Shown: one piece after another, positions 9,411-18,082 of the stretch
How the letters are laid out: the number at the start of each line of letters is the position of its first letter
How positions within the stretch are numbered: position 1 is the first letter of the stretch
Notes under the pieces: generated by a model
What the model saw: the letters and a program-made list of their open reading frames with translations, nothing else
Databases searched by the model: none
What the model was told of the DNA's origin: nothing
Made by a program: the position numbers and the translations under genes
From: Tunicatimonas pelagia
GTDB lineage: Bacteria > Bacteroidota > Bacteroidia > Cytophagales > Cyclobacteriaceae
Assembly (NCBI RefSeq): GCF_030506325.1
Contig: NZ_CP120683.1
Location: 6,080,501-6,144,500 of the forward strand
Direction of reading: 5' to 3'
Length of the DNA: 64,000 bases

Positions 9411-9446
9411 AAAAACCTCCGAAAGTAAGTACTGTTCGGAGGTTTT
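9411..9446 (-). terminator. Hairpin terminator in front of the gamma-CA gene
   Basis: CCTCCGAA at 9416-9423 pairs perfectly with TTCGGAGG at 9435-9442 around an 11-base loop. The stem is followed on the minus strand by five T (9411-9415), the form of an intrinsic terminator for the lipoprotein gene that ends at 9469. A four-T run on the other side could make it bidirectional. It ends only 5 bases before the start codon of the next gene. Confidence 0.7.
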
Positions 9447-9468
9447 GTCAAAAGTTAGCAATCAGTAA

Positions 9469-11352
9469 TTAAGGTAGTTCTGGAAAAGCCGACCAATTTA
9501 CGGCATCTGGATTGCTGAATTTAAGTAAAAATATTCCGTCGTCAAAGTCCTGATCGTGGAAATCTCGCTGTATATCTTCGTAGGCTAGCACTAACGTTTG
9601 TTCTTCAGGAATAGCTAATATCACGTTCTGCTGCTTGATGGGGCGATTTTTATGCAACCACCAGCTAGAATAGTGGGTTAAGAAGCCAGTAGTAACCTCG
9701 CCGTCTACGAATCCTTTAAAGTTCAAGAAGAAGCCCAGCGTATTTCCGCCGGAGAAGCCGGGTAAACATATCTTATCTCCCTTCATCAGATGACTTTCGC
9801 TGAGGGTAACAGTAGCGTTAGGAAATAGCACCGTTAGATCAGTAAGATCATTCGGGCTTTCGGGTCGGTCATTATTTGGGTACGTATAGTATCCTATCGT
9901 ATTTTTATGGTGAGTAGATTCCCCAACTACCGTGATTTCCAGATCGGTATCCTCTAGCAAAGCAATATCAGTTAGAACAGTCTCTAAGAACCAGTTCGGC
10001 TGGCGCTGAGTTAAATCATCACCAGCAATGAACTGCTGACTGAGACGGGCATCAATATCGGGGTCAATTTGCGTACTAGTCTCGCATAAGTAGTTCGGAC
10101 GACCGTATTCGTTCCAATCACCGATAGTGATATAATTGCCCGCTTCAGGGTCGTACTCAATAATTTCAACAATTTGTAATCCCTTGGTACCCGTAGCGAC
10201 AAAAAGAAGGTTGCCCTGGCTCATTACGTAGTTGGTAGAGGCTGGAAATTGCACTGACCCGAATAATTGAAAATCGTTATCTACTTGGTGGATTACGTAC
10301 ATTCCCGCTGCGCCGTTCGCTGCGAAAACCTTGTCGTTGGCGTAAGAAACTCCGTTACAAGTAAGATTGGCTGCCTCAATGTCCTCTATTACCGGAATAG
10401 TAATGTGCTGCACGAGCGACCCATCAGGTCGGTTCAGTAGTTTTAAGCCCTCTTGTCCGGCGGGTATAAAGTAGGTGTCATCCGACATAGCAAAAACGGA
10501 CTTTGCCCCGGGCTCATTTGCTCCATCCGTAGTTACGGTTTGTAGAATCTGCCAAGAATTCTTCTGGATGGTGGTAATCCGCCCGGGGCTGCCTTGCATT
10601 ACGGTTACTTGATCATCAGACACGATTAAGGAGCGGGCGTCATCTAAGGGAACTGTCTTTACTAGCTCGAGACTAGTCTTATTGTAAACGCTCAACCCAC
10701 CCGTAGAGCCGTGAGTGACATAAATGAAATTTTCATCTACTTTCACGTCAGTGCTCACGAATCCGGGTACATCAACCGTCTTTCGTTCTGATGACAAACT
10801 ATCCTGATACGTCATAATCTCTAATATTGCCGGAGATGAAAGACTATCCTCATCCAATTTGGCACCGGCTAAGTAAATGGTTCTATTATCTACTGCCACC
10901 GAACTAAATTCAGTATTTGGGTAGATTGCCTGAGCAACTAATGTAGCAGTTCTAGGATTTTGAACGTTGATAATATCTAAACCTCCTAAAAAAGTACTAC
11001 CCTGCGTATTGTACGCAACGTAAGCCAATCCATTGGCTACGGTTACATGTGAGGCTTGTAGTTTACTGTTTTGCCATTGAGGTGGATCTACTTGGGCTCG
11101 TAGCACCAACACGTAGTTTAGATCTTCGGCAGGTTCAGTTTGTATTCGGCCATTTTCAGTGGAAGTAGTCACCTCCGCGAAGGGTAATATTTTATCGCCT
11201 TCTGATAGGTAAATACGTGCATCTTGGTTATTTCCGTTGCGAACGATAATTTCAGGAGTGCTTTCAATATCAACTTCTGAAGAAGGCTGGCAAGCAGAAA
11301 TAACGGCTAAGAGCAAAATAGCTAAGAGTCCATTATTAAACTGTACATTCAT
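9469..11352 (-). CDS. Lipoprotein with LVIVD beta-propeller repeats and DUF4114 domain
   Basis: The protein has 627 residues. A lipoprotein signal peptide ends at the lipobox LAVISAC (Cys21). Residues about 90-400 carry repeated blades with 'GLAYVAYNTQG', 'GGLDIINVQNPRTATLV' and 'LFVATGTKGLQIVEI', characteristic of LVIVD-type propellers. The C-terminal ~190 residues resemble DUF4114: TLGFFLNFKGF and LVLAYEDIQRDFHDQDFDDG, an acidic calcium-binding-like loop. It is probably on the outer membrane or cell surface. A -7-like box sits about 20 bases upstream. The function is not known; the propeller suggests protein or polysaccharide binding. Confidence 0.72.
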   Translation of the reverse strand: MNVQFNNGLLAILLLAVISACQPSSEVDIESTPEIIVRNGNNQDARIYLSEGDKILPFAEVTTSTENGRIQTEPAEDLNYVLVLRAQVDPPQWQNSKLQASHVTVANGLAYVAYNTQGSTFLGGLDIINVQNPRTATLVAQAIYPNTEFSSVAVDNRTIYLAGAKLDEDSLSSPAILEIMTYQDSLSSERKTVDVPGFVSTDVKVDENFIYVTHGSTGGLSVYNKTSLELVKTVPLDDARSLIVSDDQVTVMQGSPGRITTIQKNSWQILQTVTTDGANEPGAKSVFAMSDDTYFIPAGQEGLKLLNRPDGSLVQHITIPVIEDIEAANLTCNGVSYANDKVFAANGAAGMYVIHQVDNDFQLFGSVQFPASTNYVMSQGNLLFVATGTKGLQIVEIIEYDPEAGNYITIGDWNEYGRPNYLCETSTQIDPDIDARLSQQFIAGDDLTQRQPNWFLETVLTDIALLEDTDLEITVVGESTHHKNTIGYYTYPNNDRPESPNDLTDLTVLFPNATVTLSESHLMKGDKICLPGFSGGNTLGFFLNFKGFVDGEVTTGFLTHYSSWWLHKNRPIKQQNVILAIPEEQTLVLAYEDIQRDFHDQDFDDGIFLLKFSNPDAVNWSAFPELP

Positions 11353-11371
11353 ATTACTAAATATTATTATT

Positions 11372-11398
11372 CAAAAGTATTAGTTATCAAATTTACAA
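11372..11398 (-). promoter_or_regulatory. Possible Bacteroidota promoter of the LVIVD lipoprotein gene
   Basis: On the minus strand TACTTTTG (11379-11372) fits the -7 consensus TAnnTTTG exactly. A TTG lies at 11398-11396, 16 bases upstream, slightly shorter than the usual spacing. The box is about 20 bases upstream of the start codon. Confidence 0.4.
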
Positions 11399-11538
11399 CA
11401 TATGTAATAAAAATACAAAAAATAATTATAAAACTTATATTCATTATAATTCTCAGGCTTCAAAAGCTTTGCAAAAGTTTGGGAATTTGACCAAGATGAC
11501 CATATTGCAAGTATTCAAGCACTAATTACCAGCGTTTA

Positions 11539-12402
11539 ATGAAAGCAGCGTTGCAGCTAAAATGGAATGCTATAGTAGGTGAAGGTCCTGTTTGGGATTA
11601 TCGCCAGCATTGTCTGTATTGGGTAGACATATTACGCGGACACATATATAAATATGACCCACAAACTGGCGATAACCAGATTTTTGAAATGGGGCAATAC
11701 GTGGGAGCCGCAGTACCCCGGAGTAAAGAGGGATTGATTGTAGCATTACAGCACGGCTTTGGTTTATACGATGAAGAAAACAAAGCACTAACCATGCTTA
11801 ATGATCCAGAAACTCATCTACCCAAGAATCGATTTAACGATGGTAAAGTAGATGCTAAGGGAAGGCTCTGGGCGGGTACGATGCAGATTGATCCAAAAGA
11901 GCCACAGGGTAGTCTATATGTGCTGGATACTACGCATAAAGTAGAGCAAAAACTAGATAATATCTACATTTCTAACGGATTAATTTGGTCGCCGGATAAT
12001 CAGTGGTTTTACTTCATCGACTCACTCAAAGGCGGCGTAGATTGTTATCGTTTTGACTTGGAAACAGCTGCTATTACTTACGAACGTGAGGTGCTTGCTA
12101 TTGACCCAAAAGTAGGTGTACCCGACGGAATGACCATTGATGAAGAGGGTAACCTATGGGTAGCCGTTTACGATGGGGGACGCGTTATTGCGGTTAATCC
12201 CAACACAGGAAAAATTATTCAACAAATTGATGTTCCAGCGAAGAAAACGTCGAGTTGTACCTTTGGCGGAGAAAACTTAGACACATTATTTATCACTACT
12301 ATTTCGGAAAACACCGATCCGAACGATGAACCATTGGCCGGATCGCTATTTTCGGTAAAGCCGGGGGTGAGAGGGATAAAGGCTAATTTTTACGCGGGCT
12401 AA
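11539..12402 (+). CDS. SMP-30/gluconolactonase/LRE family protein
   Basis: The protein has 287 residues, the usual length of single-domain six-bladed SMP-30/regucalcin proteins, and no signal peptide. Metal ligands expected for the family are visible: Glu15 in VGEGPVWD, the Asn in ISNGLIWSPD and the Asp in VPDGMTID. NRFNDGKVDAKGRLWAGT is the conserved substrate-side segment. Members hydrolyse sugar lactones in the cytosol. It stands alone on the plus strand between the minus-strand lipoprotein and tRNA genes, so it should have its own promoter. The physiological lactone is unknown. Confidence 0.92.
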   Translation: MKAALQLKWNAIVGEGPVWDYRQHCLYWVDILRGHIYKYDPQTGDNQIFEMGQYVGAAVPRSKEGLIVALQHGFGLYDEENKALTMLNDPETHLPKNRFNDGKVDAKGRLWAGTMQIDPKEPQGSLYVLDTTHKVEQKLDNIYISNGLIWSPDNQWFYFIDSLKGGVDCYRFDLETAAITYEREVLAIDPKVGVPDGMTIDEEGNLWVAVYDGGRVIAVNPNTGKIIQQIDVPAKKTSSCTFGGENLDTLFITTISENTDPNDEPLAGSLFSVKPGVRGIKANFYAG

Positions 12403-12410
12403 CTAATAAT

Positions 12411-12438
12411 AAAAAAAGCCTGCACCAAAAGGTGAGGC
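12411..12438 (-). terminator. Intrinsic terminator of the tRNA-Leu gene
   Basis: Read on the minus strand, GCCT-CACC pairs with GGTG-AGGC (one bulged base) around a TTTT loop and is followed by seven T. It begins 6 bases after the mature 3' end of the tRNA. Confidence 0.75.
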
Positions 12439-12443
12439 TAATG

Positions 12444-12527
12444 TGCGCACGAGAAGATTCGAACTTCCACGCCAGTTAAGGCACTGCCCCCTCAAGACAG
12501 CGTGTCTACCAATTCCACCACGTGCGC
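12444..12527 (-). tRNA. tRNA-Leu (anticodon GAG)
   Basis: The 84-nucleotide minus-strand sequence folds as a class II tRNA. The acceptor GCGCACG pairs with CGTGCGC, followed by discriminator A. The D-loop region has GGAATTGGTAGACACG, the anticodon loop TTGAGGG shows GAG (12493-12491), the variable arm is long (CCTTAACTGGCGTGG), and the T arm contains GTTCGAATC. CCA is not encoded. GAG reads CUC and CUU leucine codons. Promoter and terminator are both recognisable, so it is a single-gene unit. Confidence 0.96.
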
Positions 12528-12535
12528 GAGCGTTG

Positions 12536-12565
12536 CAAAGCTAGACAATTTTGCCGATGAAACAA
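12536..12565 (-). promoter_or_regulatory. Bacteroidota-type promoter of tRNA-Leu
   Basis: On the minus strand TTG (12565-12563) is followed after exactly 19 bases by TAGCTTTG (12543-12536), matching the -33 TTG and -7 TAnnTTTG consensus of the Bacteroidota primary sigma factor. The -7 box ends 8 bases before the tRNA 5' end, so transcription would start almost at the mature end. Confidence 0.8.
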
Positions 12566-12575
12566 CAAATAATAA

Positions 12576-12616
<41 letters not shown>

Positions 12617-12707
12617 ATTTAAAATTGATCGCTGCTGAAACCAACCACCTAATGAATAATGATTGATGAATCATGATTATTTGGTGTGGGACACTGTACA
12701 GTAGACA

Positions 12708-12877
12708 ATGAGTAATGAGTAAAGCTAAATTCCGTACATCAAACTACGTTAACACCATAACACCATAACACTCCATTCTAACCCGCGAGACGGCCGCCTG
12801 TAATCTAATGACCAGGGACAAAGGACTAATAACAGTTGACTGTGGACTATCGTCGGTGGACTGTTGACCGTAGACTA
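12708..12877. repeat. Heptad-repeat mosaic, locus B
   Basis: Two ATGAGTA units lie at 12708-12721, a 'GACGGCCGCCTGTAA' module shared with loci A and D near 12790, and five in-phase TNGACYR-type heptads at 12843-12877 (TGGACTA, TCGTCGG, TGGACTG, TTGACCG, TAGACTA). An 8-bp repeat AACACCAT x2 lies at 12751-12766. The insertion sequence begins 11 bases after the last heptad. Confidence 0.8.
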
Positions 12878-12887
12878 AAAAACAATT

Positions 12888-14468
12888 GAGTGTATAACGA
12901 ATTGGGTGCAGAGGAAAAGCGAGTGGGAATGCAGAGATTCCCTTAATTTTGAGGTCTTCAACCACCATCAAAAAAACTCGCTATGGAAGTAAAGGAAGCA
13001 AAAATCAACCAGATAAGACAACACTTAGATCAGATAATAGCCCAAATGGATGCCCGAAGTAAAGAAGGAATGAGAATTCATCAGGTAGAGCGGTCTTTGT
13101 TTACCAGTTTATTGCAGTTAGGTTTTCAACTGTTAGAATACTACATTTTGAGTATACAACAGGTAGTCGCTGTTCAGGGGGTTCCCGTTGATCGTGCAGG
13201 GGAAAAGATGAAGAACACCGGGCTGCGTAGTCGGCCTTACCGAAGCATTTTTGGCCCGTTATCCATTGCCCGCCCCAAGTATTACTCAACCACTGGTAAG
13301 AGCTATTACCGGCTGGACGAAGCGTTGGGCTTACCCAAGAGCAACTATTCTTACGTATTGGATGATTGGTTAGGGTATGGGGCCACCGAGATGGACTTTG
13401 CCCAAAGTGCTGAGCAGTTGGAGCGCATCTTAGGTCATCCCCTAAGGGGTATGCAAAGCCAACGGTGTAGTTACAGGCTTTGCGAGCAAGTAAAAGACTT
13501 TTATGAGCAACAAGCCTGGGAAAACATAGAAGATGGTACTCATTTGAGCGTAGGCTTTGACGGTAAGGGGGTGCCCATTCGTCGCAGCGAAACTCAGCGA
13601 GCTGAGGAAAGTACGGCGGTTCGTCTGAGCAAAGGACAGAAGAAGGGGGTCAAAAAAGAAGCCACAGTAAGCCTGAGCAGTTCGTTTACCCCGCGGCCCC
13701 GGCAGGCTCAAGAACTCTTAGAGAGCTTGTTTTGCCCTACCCATGAGCCGCAGAAGCCCGATGGAGGGCATACCTGGCACGAGCACAAGCATCTACGAGC
13801 CTTTCTCTCAGACAAGGTAGGGGCCATCCGCTACGGGGTGGAAAACCTACTTCGGCGCGATGCTAGTGCAAAAAAGCCGATCATCGTTTTGATAGACGGT
13901 GACCGAGCCTTAGAAAAAGCAGTTCGGCAAGTGGTAGAAGAAAAGAAAGTTACCCATCGGGTAGAGGCCTACGTACTGGATTTTATTCACTTGCTAGAGT
14001 ACGTTTGGAAGGTGGCTAACGCTCATTGGGGGGAGAAGCATCCCAATCGTTTTGCTTGGGTGAGAAGCCAAGCCGCCTTGTTACTAGACAGCCAGCATGA
14101 TGAGGTACGACAGCAATGGCAAGTTATCTTGCAACAGGCTACCTTGTCTCAATACAAGCGTGACACTGTCCAACGAGCCATCACCTACCTGACCAACCAT
14201 CAGCATATGGTAGATTACAAAACCTATCTACAGCTAGGATTTCCTATCACCACCGGAGCGGTGGAAAGTGCCTGTGGACATTTTGTAAAGAGCCGTATGG
14301 AGAGAAACGGCATGCATTGGGGAAAACAAGGTGCGCAGAATATGCTCAACCTACGAGCCGTCAGAAAGAACGGCGATTGGGACAACTACCTACAAACAGT
14401 AGTCAAACACGAACAACAAGCTCTTTACCAAAAAGCTGCCTGAGTTACACCCTTTTTGTTATACACTC
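12888..14468 (+). mobile_element. Complete ISKra4-family insertion sequence
   Basis: The element is 1581 bp. The left end GAGTGTATAACGAATTGGGT is matched, inverted, by the right end GAGTGTATAACAAAAAGGGT, giving terminal inverted repeats of about 23 bases with a few mismatches. It is flanked by a perfect 9-bp direct repeat, AAAACAATT, at 12879-12887 and 14469-14477, a target-site duplication. It carries a single intact transposase. It inserted at the edge of repeat locus B, between tRNA-Leu and the enoyl-CoA hydratase gene. Intact ends, reading frame and duplication point to a fairly recent insertion. Confidence 0.92.
12983..14443 (+). CDS. ISKra4 family transposase
   Basis: The protein has 486 residues. 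The catalytic triad of the DDE fold can be placed: Asp in SVGFDGKGV, Asp in IVLIDGDRALEKAV and Glu in PITTGAVESACGHFVKSR. The GAVESACGHFVKSRMERNGM stretch with the following GAQNMLNLRAV is the signature of ISKra4-group transposases. The reading frame is intact, with no programmed frameshift needed. It lies wholly between the inverted repeats of the element. Confidence 0.93.
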   Translation: MEVKEAKINQIRQHLDQIIAQMDARSKEGMRIHQVERSLFTSLLQLGFQLLEYYILSIQQVVAVQGVPVDRAGEKMKNTGLRSRPYRSIFGPLSIARPKYYSTTGKSYYRLDEALGLPKSNYSYVLDDWLGYGATEMDFAQSAEQLERILGHPLRGMQSQRCSYRLCEQVKDFYEQQAWENIEDGTHLSVGFDGKGVPIRRSETQRAEESTAVRLSKGQKKGVKKEATVSLSSSFTPRPRQAQELLESLFCPTHEPQKPDGGHTWHEHKHLRAFLSDKVGAIRYGVENLLRRDASAKKPIIVLIDGDRALEKAVRQVVEEKKVTHRVEAYVLDFIHLLEYVWKVANAHWGEKHPNRFAWVRSQAALLLDSQHDEVRQQWQVILQQATLSQYKRDTVQRAITYLTNHQHMVDYKTYLQLGFPITTGAVESACGHFVKSRMERNGMHWGKQGAQNMLNLRAVRKNGDWDNYLQTVVKHEQQALYQKAA

Positions 14469-14530
14469 AAAACAATTAGTAGTTTAGCCATCAAACAAGC
14501 GAACCATTGAAGTAATTAACTATCGATCAG

Positions 14531-15313
14531 ATGTTTCAACATATTATTTACGAAGTAAGCGCCGGAATTGGAAAAATTACACTGAATCGGCCTGAGGTGT
14601 ACAATGCACTGAACAATCAGATAAAAGTAGAACTCAAGCAGGCATTCAGTCAAGTGCAGGAAGATTCAACCGTGCGAGCGGTCATTCTTACGGGAGGTGG
14701 TTCGGCATTTTGTTCGGGGCAAGACTTAAAAGCGGCTCAAACTGAACTAAAGAATACAACGTATTCCGAAGCTGTGCGAACGTATTATAACCCGCTAATT
14801 CTTGCGATGCGCGATTTGCCTAAACCCATTATTTGCCAGCTCAACGGTGTGGCTGCCGGGGCTGGGTGCTCATTGGCGCTGGCCTGCGATGTGATCGTTG
14901 CCAGCGATGATGCTAGTTTGGCGGAGCTTTTTGTAGGTATTGGCTTAGTAATGGATTCTGGTTCTACCTATTTTCTGCCCCGCATGGTTGGCTCGCTACG
15001 GGCGTTTGAACTAGCGAGTACCGGGCGAACGGTAAGTGCTGAAGAAGCCGTTCAAATCGGATTAGCTAATCAGGTAGTGCCTGCTGACCAGTTAGAGAAT
15101 ACGGTGAATCAACTGGCTCAGAAGTATGCCCAAGCCCCAACCAAAACCATTGGTATGATTAAGCAGATGCTCAATCAATCTTATGAAATGAGTTTGGCTG
15201 AAGTACTAGACTACGAAGCCCAAATTCAAGATCAGGCTGCTGCTACCGAAGACCATCAAGAGGGAATCTTAGCCTTTTTGGAGAAGAGAAAGCCCAAATT
15301 TCGGGGGAAGTGA
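14531..15313 (+). CDS. Enoyl-CoA hydratase/isomerase, PaaG-like
   Basis: The protein has 260 residues, standard for the crotonase superfamily. The oxyanion-hole motifs are present: AFCSGQDLKA (about 60-70) and NGVAAGAGCSLALACD (about 104-120). GIGLVMDSGSTYFLPRMVG, with Asp in place of the usual catalytic Glu, and the terminal FLEKRKPKFRG are typical of PaaG, the ring-1,2-epoxyphenylacetyl-CoA isomerase, and related 2-enoyl isomerases. No other phenylacetate genes lie nearby, so a general role in fatty acyl or aromatic CoA degradation is equally possible. Confidence 0.88.
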   Translation: MFQHIIYEVSAGIGKITLNRPEVYNALNNQIKVELKQAFSQVQEDSTVRAVILTGGGSAFCSGQDLKAAQTELKNTTYSEAVRTYYNPLILAMRDLPKPIICQLNGVAAGAGCSLALACDVIVASDDASLAELFVGIGLVMDSGSTYFLPRMVGSLRAFELASTGRTVSAEEAVQIGLANQVVPADQLENTVNQLAQKYAQAPTKTIGMIKQMLNQSYEMSLAEVLDYEAQIQDQAAATEDHQEGILAFLEKRKPKFRGK

Positions 15314-15366
15314 CATACCCAAATAGTTTTAGGGTGAACTTCTCTAAGTTGCACTATGAACGGCTT

Positions 15367-16490
15367 CTACCTTTTACTAGTTTGGAAGGCAAAACGTACT
15401 ACCCACGGACGGGAATAAAGGCTTTCCTCACTATGTAAAAGATCGTAGAGTACTACTATTTTCCCTTGTATATGTTTGGTTAGAGCGTATGTTTTGCCTA
15501 CCCCAATAAATGCGCTTTTCTGCCATTGGCGTATTAAATCATCTTGCTGTGGTGCGCTAATAGGTTGACTCATCAACTCAAACTCAGCGTGCAGTAAGAA
15601 GCCCTTAAAGAACTGGTAATGCGTGAAGGCACTGCCACCATAGATTGACTGTTGGGTTTGAATTCCTCGTCCATCATCCCGTAGCTGAAGGCGGTACGAT
15701 GCACTAAAGCCCCCTAGCCACTTTCGGTTAAGCTGAAAGCCTAAGTAGGGAGCCAGTTGAACACCAAAAGGTGCATTGGAAAGTATCTGAAATCCACTAC
15801 CATATACTAATCGTTCGCTAATAGGTATGCCTTTCAAACTACTTTTTCTTAGGAAAACATTTTGATCGGCTTGTACATGGCTATACTTTTTTTTTAGCTT
15901 CTGTAGCGAACGTTGGGCATCTTGTAGTTGATCCGCGTGCTTCATAAAGTGGGCTTTTGCTTTGTGAAGTAACTTTTGCTGCATAAAAGCTTTCATTTGC
16001 TGTCGGTCAGAGAGGTAGCCTTGGTATTGGTTAGCTTGCTCGCTGATGGCCTGGGGTTGACCTACCCATTCATCCAGCCCCTGCTGCTGTTCTTGTAAAG
16101 CTTGCCATTCGGGGCGGTTTAGTAGTTGCTGATTAACCAGCTCGGTAGGTTATGGAGCTAATGATGCTGATTTCTTTATTGATGCAGTTTGCTCAGTAAC
16201 CGGGTTTAATAAGTCGGGGGTGTTAGGTACTATCTGATTAAGTTGAGGTTGTTTAGCCGCAAATGGGAGGGCAGGAACCTGCGATGATGCCTTTGGAAAT
16301 GCTGGTTGAAGTGGTGACAATGGTTCAGTTGATATTCCAAGTGAATCGAGCGGTTTGGTAATTCTGCCAAGTAGACTATCTGGTGTGGCTCGTATCCGCT
16401 GATTGGGTAGAGCTACCATACTGTCTATCTGTTGTGTAGTTTTATTTACCCATTGAACAGGTGTTACTAATATACTGTCGGCGGAGGAAA
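15367..16490 (-). pseudogene. Disrupted gene with a C-terminal outer-membrane barrel-like domain
   Basis: Two open stretches in the same minus-strand frame, 16419-16152 and 16148-15367, are separated only by a TAA at 16151-16149. Upstream of 16419 the coding pattern continues in another frame (SSADSILVTPVQWVN), implying a frameshift, and it has no start codon before a stop near 16510. The product has a Pro/Gln/Ser-rich linker, a Gln/Lys-rich coiled-coil region, and a C-terminal ~150 residues with barrel-like strands (LVYGSGFQILSNAPFGVQL, FFKGFLLHAEFELM). Three lesions (missing 5' end, frameshift, nonsense codon) make it a pseudogene. Translation of the last 209 residues from 15996 cannot be excluded. 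Family not recognised. Confidence 0.7.
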
Positions 16491-16494
16491 CTAG

Positions 16495-17283
16495 ATGATT
16501 ATCCTTACAGGTAATTGCAATCAGTCATCACCTTATAATTACGTACAAGTAGAAGCTGTAAGAAGCCGGGGAAAGAAGCACGAATTTAATTTGAGCTTCT
16601 TAAGCAACGGTGAGCTACGTACTTCTTACGACTACCTAGATGGATTGGGGCGCACGGTGCAGCAAGTAGACCAAGCCGCCAGTCCGGCGGGAAACGATGT
16701 GGTGCTGCCCGTAGAGTACGACGCGCTGGGGCGCACTCCCAAACAGTACTTGCCCTACGTAGCTAGTGGGCAAAGTGGCAACTACCGAGCCGGGGCTATT
16801 AGCGATCAAGCTAGCTTCTACCAAACCAACGGCGATAAGATTACCAATACTACCCATCCGTTTAGCCAGAGTGTGTACGATCGCTCACCCTTGAACCGAA
16901 TTATAGAGCAAGGATCAGTAGGAATAGCTTTTCAACCAGTAGCCGACAACCCCAATAACTACACTATAAAACAGTCGTACCAAACTAATAATGCCAACGA
17001 AGTACGGCGTTGGCAGTATAACTACACCAACCAAACCATTAGTAGTAACAATTTTTACGGACTAAACCAACTTTACGTCAGCGAAGTGAGGGACGAAGAC
17101 AATGATGCCGTGTGGGAGTACCAAGATAAACGAGGGCAAACCGTGCTGAAGAAAGTGGAAGGTGATACCGAAGATTTGTATACTTACTACGTGCACGATG
17201 CGTTTAACCGCCTACGACTGGTAAAAGACCAACGCCGCGATATTTGCCAATGGTACCAGTATAAAACTGTTGATAGTGAGTGA
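16495..17283 (+). pseudogene. RHS-repeat protein fragment (DUF6443-like N-terminal region)
   Basis: The 262-residue frame begins with an ATG directly after an in-frame TAG and has no signal peptide. It resembles the DUF6443 region of Bacteroidota RHS/YD-repeat proteins: SYDYLDGLGRTVQQVDQAAS, VLPVEYDALGRTPKQYLPY. It ends with YD-repeat-like TYYVHDAFNRLRLVKDQ. Intact family members exceed 1000 residues, with an RHS core and a variable C terminus, so this is truncated at both ends or internally deleted. It faces the broken barrel gene head to head and stops 6 bases before the rsmE stop. No toxin tip or immunity gene is present. Confidence 0.75.
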
Positions 17284-17289
17284 GTTAGG

Positions 17290-18015
17290 TCACGAGCTAT
17301 TGCCAAGGCTATATAGCTGGTTCACGGTATGCAACGTCTGGCAGCCAACTAGCCCGGCGGTTTCGGTTCGTAGGCGGTATTGGCCTAAGCTTACCATTTG
17401 AAAGTTTTGCTCGGTAGCCCAAGTTATCTCGCGCGGGCTAAATCCACCTTCCGGGCCAACCAGCAGTACATAAGATGTATGAGTTGTCGCTAACTTGCTA
17501 AGCGGTTGGTGGTGGTTTTCATCAATGTGGGCAATAAACTTACTGCTATCCGCCGGAAGCTGAAGTTGTCCAGAAGTCAAGGGATGTATTTCAACTAAGG
17601 CAGGCAGGAGGGCTCGACCAGATTGCTTCATAGCACTTACTGCTTTTCGCTGTAACCGCTCTAATTTGAGCACTCTTCGTTCGGAATAGTCACACTCAAC
17701 AAACTGGATACTATCAACGCCAATTTCGGTGAGCTTTTCTACCATCCATTCCGTGCGATCGAGGTTTTTGGTGGGAGCAATTAGCAAATGAATAGAGTAG
17801 GGGAACGCAGCTTGATGCTGCTGGCGAACGATACTAAAAGTGCAGCGTTTAGGACTCGTCTCTTGAATAACCGACTGGTAGTACGTGCCTTTTCCATCTA
17901 CGACAGTTATGGTATCATTTGGGCGCAATCGTAGCACTTTTGCACAGTGGCGAGATTCTTCTTCGCCTAAAAAATTGGCTCCGTCAGCAATATCCGGTTG
18001 ATAGAAAGTAGCCAT
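17290..18015 (-). CDS. rsmE: 16S rRNA (uracil1498-N3)-methyltransferase
   Basis: The protein has 241 residues, the usual RsmE length. The N-terminal PUA-like part is followed by a SPOUT (trefoil-knot) methyltransferase domain with LIAPTKNLDRTEWMVEKLTE, LLVGPEGGFSPREI and LRTETAGL, the SAM-binding knot of RsmE. It methylates U1498 of 16S rRNA in the assembled 30S subunit. It follows pyrD by 67 bases on the same strand and is convergent with the RHS remnant, 6 bases apart. Confidence 0.95.
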   Translation of the reverse strand: MATFYQPDIADGANFLGEEESRHCAKVLRLRPNDTITVVDGKGTYYQSVIQETSPKRCTFSIVRQQHQAAFPYSIHLLIAPTKNLDRTEWMVEKLTEIGVDSIQFVECDYSERRVLKLERLQRKAVSAMKQSGRALLPALVEIHPLTSGQLQLPADSSKFIAHIDENHHQPLSKLATTHTSYVLLVGPEGGFSPREITWATEQNFQMVSLGQYRLRTETAGLVGCQTLHTVNQLYSLGNSS

Positions 18016-18082
18016 AAAAACGATTGTGCAATTGAAAATAATCCAGAATATCTCTGCCAGCGAAAGAGTTTCACCTGAACAC

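Noticed and set aside
16495-17283. Active RHS toxin locus
   Set aside because: The gene is far too short, without an RHS core, toxin tip or immunity gene.
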